Source: a virus
Strand: one strand, 5' to 3'
Virus record (IMG/VR): IMGVR_UViG_3300000115_000163
Coordinates: 5-25,983 of that record
Length of the DNA: 25,979 bases
Positions 15,422 to 23,974 of this stretch are shown one piece after another. Each line of letters begins with the position of its first letter. Position 1 is the stretch's first letter. The position numbers and the translations under genes are program-made. The notes beneath the pieces are model-generated. The model was not told where the DNA came from. It saw only the letters and a list, made by a program, of their open reading frames with translations, and did not search any database.

Positions 15422-18400
15422 CAAATTTTTTAACAATCAAGACGTATATGTAGAAACAGACTATGACAACATAATAATTATAGACCCAAATAAAGTTGTT
15501 GATAGTGATGGTACAGTATCTGAACGGTTAATCAACCAAGAAGAGTTAGTTATGTACGCTAATTTAGAGACTAAAGTTATACCTAGAAGTAAATTAGTTG
15601 TGGGTAGTAATTTTCAGGATACTATTGAAAATATACGAATAGGGGCGTTAGACCAAGATAAGTCTACTGTTATAAATTTTATGAAACCTCAGACCGTTAA
15701 TAATGGTCAAGCTCAAACGCAAGACGATTACTTAGATACCTCATGGACTGATAATTTAACTTTAGGTCAAAATAGAGGTGGGGACGCTGACAGTCAAATG
15801 TTAGGAATTACTAATATTTCAGTTAAAGTTAATGCGTCTTTTGCTGCTATAGTTAGTATTGAAATGGAGGATGTGCAAGGAAGAGTTCTATTTGAACAAG
15901 GAGAAAACTCACCGTATAGTGCATTCTTTCAGTTCCCATATCCATTATTTACATTAACACTTAAAGGATACTATGGTAAGGCTATTAGGTATGAGTTAAT
16001 GTTAAAAGATTTTAACGCTAGATTTGAACCATCTTCAGGTAACTATAAAATCAGTACCAATTTTATAAGTCGAACATATGCAATGTTATCGGACATTCCA
16101 ATAGAGGCGTTATTTGCATTACCACATATGTACAGTAGGACTACAACAATAGGAACTAATAAGACTAGTAGTCAACCAGGTTTGGATACACAAGAATTAC
16201 GTCAAATAAAATCCACAAAAGGTTACGACACAATTAAAGAGGTCTACTCCGCTTACAAAGCCAAAGGACTCATAGAAGATAATTTTCCAGAGTTAACAAT
16301 TAATCAAATGTTAATGAAACTACAAAATTTTGAAAGGTATGTTATGGAGGCCTATGGTAAGGAAGACATGTCTCCACTAACTGAAATTCAAAAATACTCA
16401 AACACGATTACAGAATATAGGAATCAAATATATGGGTTATTTACGGATAATTGGTTTAGTGAAAATATTAGTAACAGGTTAGGTTTAATAGACAGAACAC
16501 CAAACTCACCTATATTATATCCCATAAAAAATAACGGAGGAAAAAACGAAAAACTACAAAAAAGAAAAGACTCAATCTCAAACTTAGAAAGTATAATTAA
16601 AAAATACAATACCATACTTAATGAAAATCCTGTTTTTGGTACTAATGGGAGTGTGAAAGTGAATGGAAAAAAAATAGAGACTTCATTAAATTGTGATATT
16701 AAGATATCTGACTTTAAGAAACAAAAACCGACAGAATCGGAAGTGGATTATAATAATACATATGAGTTAAGATACAAAGCGACGCCTACTGAGTTAGAGT
16801 TATCCGACTTTAAAAATAATGTGATTATAAAGGAACTTGCGGTGCCACCTACAGTTGTTAACGCGGAAACATTGACAGTCGAAGAAGATTCTTTATTAAA
16901 TCAGTATATTGTATTTGGAGACCAAAATAATTCTAACAATTTAACTAAAAATAGTTTTTTAAGAAAATTAGAAGAATTACAAGATAATTTTGAAACTAAA
17001 AAACAACAAGTTGAAGAAACAATTTCTTATGCTTTAGCCGAAAAAATAAAGTCTCCTGATGTTGGTTTAGGATTTAACCCTACAATAAATAACGTTATGG
17101 CTGTGATATGTGCATCCGCAGACGGATTTTTAAGGTTAATGGATAAAGTTCACGATGATGCTTGGGATAAAAGAAAAGACCCCATTAGAGTTGGTGCCAT
17201 TATGTCACCCGAAAAATCGGAAGGAACAGAGACAACTATGGTAAACGCCTTATTAAATGGGCTAAGTGCTTACGGAACTGAAAAAGAAGATTCACCAACA
17301 ATATACCCGTGGCCTCAATATTTTGTAACCTCTATAGATGAGGATGGTAACGAGCTATATGAAGACAAATATCCTGGCGACTCGTCGGAAGTTAATAAAG
17401 TACAAGGGTGGAAATATAGTGTGTGGCCTGAAATACAGTTTGTTGAAGAGTTTGTTAAAGGGTCGGTACAGATTGAAAATCAAACATTAGGTTTTAACTA
17501 TCCCAACGAACTTAAAGAAAACCCATTTATTAGTTGTAACGCCATTGAGTTCCCATTTCAAGGACAGCCATATAATGATTTAAGGATTGTTTCATTTTTT
17601 TACGAATTATTTGAAAGAACTTTTTTAAATTCTAACTACACTAAATTATATAGAGAAAGTGGCTACAATAATGAATTGTATAGTGTTTTCAGTGATTTTG
17701 AATACATTAATTTACAAGAATCGGTAGTAAAATCTCCTGAATTAATTGAACTATTAAAAAACTTTTCATTCAGTTACGAAAACTTATTAAAATACATGAG
17801 AAGTATTTCTAATAACGGACAGGGTCAGAGTTGGAATTTATTTAACAGGGGTGATTTTACTACCCCATATATTAAGTCTTTAATAAATCAAGATTTTGGG
17901 GTTTATAAACTTTCATATTTAGAGGGTAATTCGATTAGGGTATCCTCGTCTAGTGAGAGTAGTGATAAACTGATAAAATATCTTAACTCAAATCAATCAG
18001 ACGAGTTAACATTTACGGATGGTTATCCATTTAATAACCTTACTTGGTTACAAAACAATCTATCGGAAGGGAGTAAAGTCAATTCTATAAGAATTAGTAA
18101 CGACACTTCTAAAATGTTTTCATTTAACGAGGACCAAAAGACAATAGCTTCGTTTTCTAATGAGGACGAAACATATGATAAAAAAATGTTTTCATATTTT
18201 GAATGGATAACAAACACGTCCACCTCACCTAACCAAGAAGTTTCGGAAATTAATCCAAATCCAAACAGTAACAGTGAAAATATATTTGAGACTAATAATC
18301 AAGTAATTAACTATTATAATAATAGAACAAAAGAAAAATTTATAATTACAGAATCTACTTTAGAATACGGTAATAATTACGATACTACCAAAAACTTTAT

Positions 18401-21400
18401 AACTAAAACTCAAACCACGTCATTATTAAATACGCCTTATTTTACTAACGCAATTCTTAAAGGAGTTGAAAATGAAAAAAATGAAATAGAAAATCCATAC
18501 GTGGCTTTAGGGTATCTATATTTAAATTCCTTACCTCTAACAACATTAAAAGAAAAATTTAAATCATACAATAATAATGTCACTACAGATTTAAACTATA
18601 TTTTTGCAACATTAAATAAATTTTCTTCAGTACATAAAGTCCCTTATTATTGGATATTAAAATATGGTTCCATATGGCATAGATATAAAGAATATAAAGA
18701 GAGTGGTGTCGACATTTTAGATGATGTATGGAAAGACTTTGACTATAAATTTGCGTATGACCCTATTGGAGGAGATACATCTAAGTCATACACTTTTGAA
18801 GATTATGGTGGGAATAACGTCACAATAAAACAATTAGAGGAGGTGAGCGGAACTATAGTGGAAGATATTTCCCCTATACCTAATGAGGTGTTAAATATAA
18901 CATACCCATACGTCACTAAGAAAGTAGAAAATGGATTTTATCCAAAGGTAATAAACGAACTATATTACTACTTCACTAAAAAAGATATTTTTACGTCTTA
19001 CACTTCAGATGAAATACAAACCGCACAAACTGAGAAAAATTTAAAAATAGGTAATTCAGATAATGGAAGTATAGATAAAATAATATCTAGCGGAGATACG
19101 AGGGGTCAATACAATATGAACAGTTGGTCACAGTACTTTAACATAAAAGGAAATTATGATTTTAGAGAAAACCAAGAAGATAAGATATTAATTATACCGT
19201 CTTTTGGTGATGTTAAATTTAATCAAGCGGAGTTTGAATGTTTTAATAATCAGGGTAAATATAAACAGAATTTAACAACTAATAATTCTATTTATAATGG
19301 AAGTGTCAGGTCTTTTTGGGCGTCATCTAACTTCGGGTATTTTTCTAATGAAATGGTAAATAAACCAACACCATTACAGTACATTAAAAATATAGACCCC
19401 GAAAATAAAAACACTCAACCGTTTAATATAAGTAATTCAGATACTTTACAATACTCATCTATAGACGATATATTTGGAGTATTCACAAAAGAAATGTTGG
19501 ATAATTTTGAGTCTTACTTCTTAAACTTTTGTGAAGTAGATACTAAATATAACATTAATAAGGTAAATAGAGGTGAAACTACATTTGAAAAGTTTGTAGA
19601 ATTAAGTATGGGTCCTGTCGAAATAGATAATGAAAGGATACTAGAATTAGAAAGGATATATAACAACATACCATCTACATTTAACGGATTAAACGTTAAC
19701 GGATACAATATAAATTTATCTACGGTTATGAAGTCACTATTTATCATCGATAAGCCAACAATAACCAATAACATAGATGAAGACCTTAAGAATATAAGTG
19801 ACGGGCAATTAACTACTTTTTTAAATTATCATATTGAAAAGGCGTTATATCGTGAAGTTGTATTAAAAATAGGAAATCCGGGAAAATATGACAATAAAGT
19901 TTACGGCTCAATAACCACAGTCAGTAATCAAATGATTAAGGACCCTTATGACTTTAAAACATACATCCCTAACAGTTTACCAACACAAAGTGGAAGTACT
20001 ACTTTAGGTGAAAGTAGGGGAAATTACACAGATGCATGGAACTCTATGTATCTAAATGTGGGAGAGTTTAGTGAGGTCGGATTTAAATACTCTGATAATG
20101 GTTCGTATTTAACAGATTTTTTCGTAGACATGGATTACGAATTCAACGAAAGTAACGTTGTAAACTTATCATCCCTAATAAAAATATACGCAGCTAAAAA
20201 ATCACAAGACAACACATACAATAAGAGTAAATTCATAAAAGATTTAAATGACGCACTTATAGGTAAGGAAAAATTCCAACAGAATATATTAAATAATATT
20301 TTTATTAAACTAAACAGACAATTACCCTCTGTTTCGGTCACGGATGACGCGCTTAGAATTTCAAAAATTGATGGAAATGTACCTAAGTTAGAGTTATGGA
20401 AATCGTTCCAACTACTAAATGATAAGTGGGTGTCTGGACAAGATTTTAAAACTAGAACTATATTTGAAGATTTTTTATTTTTAGACCGGGCCAACAGACC
20501 TATAGGGGATAAAATTGTGATAAATATTAAAGAACTTGAGGGGTATTTAAGAGGTAGAAATGATAAAACTACCGTATATTCTTTACTTGGGACAATATAT
20601 GAAAAAAATAATTTTGTTTTTATGCCAACACCGGCATATACAAACTTTTATGGTAGAGATGATAGAGTAAAAAAAGGGGAACCTTTCCCACAAGATATAC
20701 CGAATGATTTGTTTGGAACATTCATGGAGGTCGATGCGAGAAACAGTAGACCAAAAATGTTAGGGATATGGATGGGACCTCCATCAGAAAATTTAGGTAT
20801 GGAACAAAATAAAAATATTAGGAAAGGTAATGACTCATTTGATATTACTAACCCGTCAGACTGTCCATTGAGAGAAAATCAACAAAATAAAGATAATTAT
20901 TCGGATAGTAATAGATGTGTTGGGTTTCAAGTAGACTTTGGTAAAAGAAACCAAGGAGTATTTAACTCAGTATCTATTGACATGAATCAACATAAAAATA
21001 TTGGACCGACATTTGGGGTCTTAGAACAATTAGGTGCGCAGGCGTCAGGTCAAAAGGTTGCACAACAAACTCAATCACTTTATAATTTTTATAAATCTAG
21101 AAGTTATACATGTCAGGTACAGTCTTTAGGTAATGTTATGATACAACCGACTATGTACTTTAACCTAACAAATGTACCTATGTTTTACGGTCCATATTAT
21201 ATAATGAATGTTAATCATAGTATAAGTACGAGGGGATTCACGACTAATTTTGAAGGGGTAAGAATGCCTAAATACTCATTCCCAAAACCAGATAAATTGG
21301 TTGCCAGTGTAAACAGAGAATTGTTAGGTCTATATCAAAAGAAGTTAAGGTCTATTGAAGTTAATAACCCATCAGGAAAAACAAATAATACAATTGCATT

Positions 21401-22025
21401 ATCTGAATCCAAAAATGTTAGTCAAGTCCCTGAAGAAAAATGTAAATCACTAACTAAATATAGTGATAAGACATTTGTTGATATGACACCAACTACTGTT
21501 AATGGACAAGAAGTAAAAGAATACGTAAATAACAACCAATTCACAAACAATAAATTAAAATTTTTCATATATGGAATTGCTACTCATAACCTACCAGTTA
21601 GGCAAAATGTGTATAATAATAATTTAATGGATTTGGTTACAAGTAGAGAAATAAAACCAACACAAAGGACGCAATATTTCAACTCTCAAACTTGTATTAT
21701 TGTTAATGAACAAACATTTCCTATTGCTTCATTTTCAAGTATTAAAGATTCGCTCGATTTTATGAGAGCTACATTTAACCCACTGGGTTCAATACTTGAG
21801 GCGATGGATAATGAACTTCAACAAACTCAAACGACTAATACAACACCTAAGGCTTTAGCGTATTTATATTTAGCTCAAATATATGAGATTGAGCCAATAC
21901 AAGGGACTCCACAACAGATTATTGCCATTATAAAAACTAAAATAAATGGTAATACTCAATACAAAGATGAGTATCAAGAATGGCTTGATATTTTTACATC
22001 GGTAGTTTCTAGGGGTGATATTTGA
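15411..22025 (+). CDS. Giant baseplate hub-like protein (gp27/gpD-type ends), 2204 aa
   Basis: At 2204 residues this is the largest gene here. N-terminal residues about 130-235 (ITNISVKVNASFAAIVSIEM through FPYPLFTLTLKGYYGKAIRY to NYKISTNFISRTYAML) look like hub barrel strands. Residues about 1895-1950 (SRSYTCQVQSLGNVMIQPTM through FYGPYYIMNVNHSISTRGFT then TNFEGVRMP) match the closing strands of hub proteins of the gp27/late-control-D type: a value such as G-x-Y-x-I-x-x-V-x-H-x-I followed by an R near the end. Between lie about 1650 residues of unrecognised, asparagine-rich, largely polar sequence, with no membrane segment and no hydrolase motif I can name. T4 gp27 is 391 aa. The final 250 residues are also unknown. 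Function by analogy: centre of the baseplate, joining tube to tip. It could instead be a wedge or peripheral baseplate protein. Confidence 0.6.
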   Translation: MAGNKFFNNQDVYVETDYDNIIIIDPNKVVDSDGTVSERLINQEELVMYANLETKVIPRSKLVVGSNFQDTIENIRIGALDQDKSTVINFMKPQTVNNGQAQTQDDYLDTSWTDNLTLGQNRGGDADSQMLGITNISVKVNASFAAIVSIEMEDVQGRVLFEQGENSPYSAFFQFPYPLFTLTLKGYYGKAIRYELMLKDFNARFEPSSGNYKISTNFISRTYAMLSDIPIEALFALPHMYSRTTTIGTNKTSSQPGLDTQELRQIKSTKGYDTIKEVYSAYKAKGLIEDNFPELTINQMLMKLQNFERYVMEAYGKEDMSPLTEIQKYSNTITEYRNQIYGLFTDNWFSENISNRLGLIDRTPNSPILYPIKNNGGKNEKLQKRKDSISNLESIIKKYNTILNENPVFGTNGSVKVNGKKIETSLNCDIKISDFKKQKPTESEVDYNNTYELRYKATPTELELSDFKNNVIIKELAVPPTVVNAETLTVEEDSLLNQYIVFGDQNNSNNLTKNSFLRKLEELQDNFETKKQQVEETISYALAEKIKSPDVGLGFNPTINNVMAVICASADGFLRLMDKVHDDAWDKRKDPIRVGAIMSPEKSEGTETTMVNALLNGLSAYGTEKEDSPTIYPWPQYFVTSIDEDGNELYEDKYPGDSSEVNKVQGWKYSVWPEIQFVEEFVKGSVQIENQTLGFNYPNELKENPFISCNAIEFPFQGQPYNDLRIVSFFYELFERTFLNSNYTKLYRESGYNNELYSVFSDFEYINLQESVVKSPELIELLKNFSFSYENLLKYMRSISNNGQGQSWNLFNRGDFTTPYIKSLINQDFGVYKLSYLEGNSIRVSSSSESSDKLIKYLNSNQSDELTFTDGYPFNNLTWLQNNLSEGSKVNSIRISNDTSKMFSFNEDQKTIASFSNEDETYDKKMFSYFEWITNTSTSPNQEVSEINPNPNSNSENIFETNNQVINYYNNRTKEKFIITESTLEYGNNYDTTKNFITKTQTTSLLNTPYFTNAILKGVENEKNEIENPYVALGYLYLNSLPLTTLKEKFKSYNNNVTTDLNYIFATLNKFSSVHKVPYYWILKYGSIWHRYKEYKESGVDILDDVWKDFDYKFAYDPIGGDTSKSYTFEDYGGNNVTIKQLEEVSGTIVEDISPIPNEVLNITYPYVTKKVENGFYPKVINELYYYFTKKDIFTSYTSDEIQTAQTEKNLKIGNSDNGSIDKIISSGDTRGQYNMNSWSQYFNIKGNYDFRENQEDKILIIPSFGDVKFNQAEFECFNNQGKYKQNLTTNNSIYNGSVRSFWASSNFGYFSNEMVNKPTPLQYIKNIDPENKNTQPFNISNSDTLQYSSIDDIFGVFTKEMLDNFESYFLNFCEVDTKYNINKVNRGETTFEKFVELSMGPVEIDNERILELERIYNNIPSTFNGLNVNGYNINLSTVMKSLFIIDKPTITNNIDEDLKNISDGQLTTFLNYHIEKALYREVVLKIGNPGKYDNKVYGSITTVSNQMIKDPYDFKTYIPNSLPTQSGSTTLGESRGNYTDAWNSMYLNVGEFSEVGFKYSDNGSYLTDFFVDMDYEFNESNVVNLSSLIKIYAAKKSQDNTYNKSKFIKDLNDALIGKEKFQQNILNNIFIKLNRQLPSVSVTDDALRISKIDGNVPKLELWKSFQLLNDKWVSGQDFKTRTIFEDFLFLDRANRPIGDKIVINIKELEGYLRGRNDKTTVYSLLGTIYEKNNFVFMPTPAYTNFYGRDDRVKKGEPFPQDIPNDLFGTFMEVDARNSRPKMLGIWMGPPSENLGMEQNKNIRKGNDSFDITNPSDCPLRENQQNKDNYSDSNRCVGFQVDFGKRNQGVFNSVSIDMNQHKNIGPTFGVLEQLGAQASGQKVAQQTQSLYNFYKSRSYTCQVQSLGNVMIQPTMYFNLTNVPMFYGPYYIMNVNHSISTRGFTTNFEGVRMPKYSFPKPDKLVASVNRELLGLYQKKLRSIEVNNPSGKTNNTIALSESKNVSQVPEEKCKSLTKYSDKTFVDMTPTTVNGQEVKEYVNNNQFTNNKLKFFIYGIATHNLPVRQNVYNNNLMDLVTSREIKPTQRTQYFNSQTCIIVNEQTFPIASFSSIKDSLDFMRATFNPLGSILEAMDNELQQTQTTNTTPKALAYLYLAQIYEIEPIQGTPQQIIAIIKTKINGNTQYKDEYQEWLDIFTSVVSRGDI

Positions 22026-22042
22026 ATATTCCAAATAATCAA

Positions 22043-22052
22043 TATATTTATA
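22043..22052 (+). promoter_or_regulatory. TATTTATA motif before the 22065 gene
   Basis: ATATATTTATATAAAAAAGAG precedes the ATG at 22065; the TATTTATA core is at 22045-22052, 12 bases before the start. It lies 20 bases after the stop of the giant hub gene. The sequence after the core (TATAAAAA) resembles the copy before the 1571-aa gene. Confidence 0.35.
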
Positions 22053-22064
22053 TAAAAAAGAGTA

Positions 22065-22289
22065 ATGAACATAAAAAATTTATTAGACACATATCTACAA
22101 AAGGATAGTCGATTAACTGAGCGTGATAACGGAAACGGATATAAAGAAGTGTGTGATTTAGATACCGGAGACTGTTATACGGTAAGAATGAGAGACGGGT
22201 TAATCGAAAGAGTAGATAATACTATGAAAGTTAATAAAACTCTAAGAGTTGAGACCCCACAGGGAATGAAGACACTATTAAACGGATAA
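22065..22289 (+). CDS. Unknown small protein, 74 aa
   Basis: Not recognised. The N-terminus (MNIKNLLDTYLQKDSRLTE) is a short helix ending in Leu-Thr-Glu at residues 17-19. A compact beta-like region follows (YKEVCDLDTGDCYTVRMRDG, then LIERVDN), with two cysteines six apart (residues 30 and 37), and a basic end (TLRVETPQGMKTLLNG). It is separated by 13 bases from the next gene and is probably co-transcribed with it. The leader is A-rich with no Shine-Dalgarno. The clean spacing and motif-bearing leader support a real late gene. Confidence 0.6.
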   Translation: MNIKNLLDTYLQKDSRLTERDNGNGYKEVCDLDTGDCYTVRMRDGLIERVDNTMKVNKTLRVETPQGMKTLLNG

Positions 22290-22302
22290 AATAAAAAATA
22301 TT

Positions 22303-22923
22303 ATGTCAATAGATAAAAAAATATTAAAAGAAATAAAAAGACATCAAAACATAAATAATTATGTTTTTGAGCAAGAGGAAGTTACGGACTTACCTGATGA
22401 AGGTGGTGAAGACATTGCTCAGACAGATGACTTAGAGGTTGACGAAGTCCCTGAACCTGTGGATGTAAGTGATGACCCAGACGTTGAAGTTGTTAGTGGT
22501 GATGATGAAGTTGATGTTACCGATGAAGGCGGTACCGAAGAGTTAGACATTACAGATTTAGTGACGACACAAAAAGATATGTCTAATAAACAGGATGAAT
22601 ATATGGATACTATGTTTGGTAAATTAGATGATTTAACAAGTAAACTCGGAGAGATGGATAGTATATTAGACCGAATTAATCAGTTGGAAACTAAAATAGA
22701 AAAATATAGACAAAAATCTCCTGAAGAAAAATTACAGTTAAGGAGTTTAGATAGTTATCCATATAATCAAAAACTAACTGACTTCTTTATGGATAAGCAA
22801 GAAGATTTAGAAAAGACAGGAAAAAACGAATACGTACTTACAAGTGATGACATTGAAAGTTATTCGGACGGCAATATTAAAAAATCGTTCGACCAACCAT
22901 TTGAAGATGAAGGTCTCATGTAA
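22303..22923 (+). CDS. Acidic coiled-coil protein of unknown function, 206 aa
   Basis: There are three visible parts. First is an N-terminal helix (KKILKEIKRHQNINNYVFEQ) that resembles the start of the protein at 551. Second is a very acidic, low-complexity stretch at about residues 24-90, rich in Asp, Glu, Val and Pro. Third is a coiled coil at about residues 90-140 (DEYMDTMFGKLDDLTSKLGE then MDSILDRINQLETKIEK), followed by a charged C-terminal domain. Phage acidic proteins of this type include scaffold and DNA-mimic proteins, but nothing here settles which. Val-Phe-Glu at 21-23 is a possible prohead-protease site, in which case the acidic part would end up in the head. It is the last gene before a strong terminator. 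Confidence 0.62.
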   Translation: MSIDKKILKEIKRHQNINNYVFEQEEVTDLPDEGGEDIAQTDDLEVDEVPEPVDVSDDPDVEVVSGDDEVDVTDEGGTEELDITDLVTTQKDMSNKQDEYMDTMFGKLDDLTSKLGEMDSILDRINQLETKIEKYRQKSPEEKLQLRSLDSYPYNQKLTDFFMDKQEDLEKTGKNEYVLTSDDIESYSDGNIKKSFDQPFEDEGLM

Positions 22924-22947
22924 TTAAACCGTGTAAATATTTTTATT

Positions 22948-22975
22948 AAAAAGAGACTATTGAGTCTCTTTTTTT
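22948..22975 (+). terminator. Intrinsic terminator ending the virion gene block
   Basis: AAAAAGAGACT and AGTCTCTTTTT form an 11-base-pair stem with the loop ATTG, running into a T-tract to 22975. It separates the virion operon from the replication cluster that begins with its own promoter 12 bases later. AAATATTTTTATT just before it (22935-22947) resembles the ATATTTAT motif, but its place in front of a terminator argues against a promoter there. Confidence 0.88.
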
Positions 22976-22986
22976 ATTCTCAGTAA

Positions 22987-23017
22987 TTTGACTTAAGTTA
23001 AAAATCATTTATATTTG
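22987..23017 (+). promoter_or_regulatory. Bacteroidota-type primary-sigma promoter for gene 32
   Basis: TTTG at 22987-22990, then 19 bases, then TATATTTG at 23010-23017. This is an exact match to the TTTG / TAnnTTTG consensus of Bacteroidota housekeeping promoters. The transcript should begin near 23023, leaving about 34 A-rich bases before the ATG at 23057. It implies that the host RNA polymerase transcribes gene 32 without a phage factor, as expected for an early or middle gene. Confidence 0.72.
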
Positions 23018-23056
23018 TATAGAATAATAGATAAATTTTTAAAGAATAAAAGAAAA

Positions 23057-23911
23057 ATGGCAAACGCACTCGACGCAGTACTAGCTCAGTACGACAAAAA
23101 TGTCACATCTCGCGGTAACGGGGATGGAATGACTCAAGAGCAAAGGTTGAAGAAGTACTTCACTACGTACCTACCTAAAGGTACTAAATCCGGACAGTCT
23201 AAGATAAGGATACTACCAACACCCGATGGTTCATCACCATTTAAGGAAGTTTGGTTTCACGAGGTTCAAGTAGACGGTAGATGGGTTAAACTATACGACC
23301 CAGGTAAAAATGATGGTGAACGCTCCCCATTGACTGAAGTCTACGAAGAACTTATGTCAACAGGAAAAGAGTCAGATAAAAAACTGGCTATGCAGTACCG
23401 TCCACGCAAGTTTTATATAGTAAAGGTTGTTGACCGTGATAATGAATCAGACGGGGTTAAATTTTGGAGATTTAAGGATAACTATAAACAAGAAGGTATC
23501 TTGGATAAGATTATCCCAATATGGAGAGCTAAGGGAGACGTTACTGACTCTCAAGAGGGCAGAGACTTAATTGTCGAACTTTCTAAATCTAAAACTAACT
23601 CAGGTATTGAGTACACTGTAGTTCAAACTATTATGTACGATGACCCAACACCTCTAAGTGATGATAGTGATACGATGAAAGAATGGATGGAGGATGAAAT
23701 GACGTGGTCTGATGTGTACGCACAAAGACCTGTAGAGTATCTTGAAGCGGTCGCAAGGGGAGAGACACCTGTATGGGACTCAGAACTTAAAAAGTTTGTT
23801 TATGGAGACAATACTATTGAAACGATTGGTGGTGGTGATGAGAAAGTAAAAATTAATGAAGAAAAGGACCCACAGTCGACTACTAAAGTCGATGAAAATC
23901 TTCCTTTCTAA
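23057..23911 (+). CDS. 32: Single-stranded DNA-binding protein, T4 gp32-like, 284 aa
   Basis: Gp32 coats single-stranded DNA and coordinates replication, recombination and repair. The start MANALDAVLAQYDKNV at 23057 is chosen because an in-frame ATT/TTG-type start further upstream (near 23015) would fall inside the promoter -10 box. The basic N-terminal arm and linker (RGNGDGMTQEQRLKKYFT) precede the OB-fold core, with SGQSKIRILPTPDGSSPFKE, VWFHEV, MQYRPRKFYIVKVVDRDN and VKFWRFKDNYKQEGILDKII. This matches the T4 gp32 order; T4 gp32 is 301 aa. The protein contains no cysteine, so the His-Cys3 zinc site of T4 gp32 cannot exist. The C-terminal tail is acidic and ends DENLPF, like bacterial SSB tips. 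UvsX and RNase H, both partners of gp32 in T4, follow. Confidence 0.87.
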   Translation: MANALDAVLAQYDKNVTSRGNGDGMTQEQRLKKYFTTYLPKGTKSGQSKIRILPTPDGSSPFKEVWFHEVQVDGRWVKLYDPGKNDGERSPLTEVYEELMSTGKESDKKLAMQYRPRKFYIVKVVDRDNESDGVKFWRFKDNYKQEGILDKIIPIWRAKGDVTDSQEGRDLIVELSKSKTNSGIEYTVVQTIMYDDPTPLSDDSDTMKEWMEDEMTWSDVYAQRPVEYLEAVARGETPVWDSELKKFVYGDNTIETIGGGDEKVKINEEKDPQSTTKVDENLPF

Positions 23912-23924
23912 AGATTACAAATGT

Positions 23925-23962
23925 TAATGGTGAGGAGGGATAATCCTCCTCACCATTATTTT
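23925..23962 (+). terminator. Strong hairpin between gene 32 and uvsX
   Basis: TAATGGTGAGGAGG and CCTCCTCACCATTA pair perfectly over 14 bases around the loop GATAAT. Only a short, interrupted T-run (ATTTTAATT) follows. No promoter consensus lies between it and the uvsX ATG 12 bases later. It is probably a leaky terminator or an mRNA-stabilising 3' hairpin that keeps gp32 in excess over UvsX. Confidence 0.75.
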
Positions 23963-23974
23963 AATTAAAAAAAA

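Noticed and set aside
16424-16615. Several other short minus-strand frames inside the giant baseplate genes (also near 11203, 12707, 14395, 18023 and 19514)
   Set aside because: All are antisense to clearly coding plus-strand sequence and show no leader or motif.
20135-20494. 119-codon minus-strand open frame
   Set aside because: Antisense to the giant hub-like gene, with no leader, no motif and shadow-like composition.
23015-23056. 14-codon upstream extension of gene 32
   Set aside because: The upstream start is inside the TATATTTG promoter element, upstream of the expected transcript start. ATG 23057 gives the normal gp32 N-terminus.
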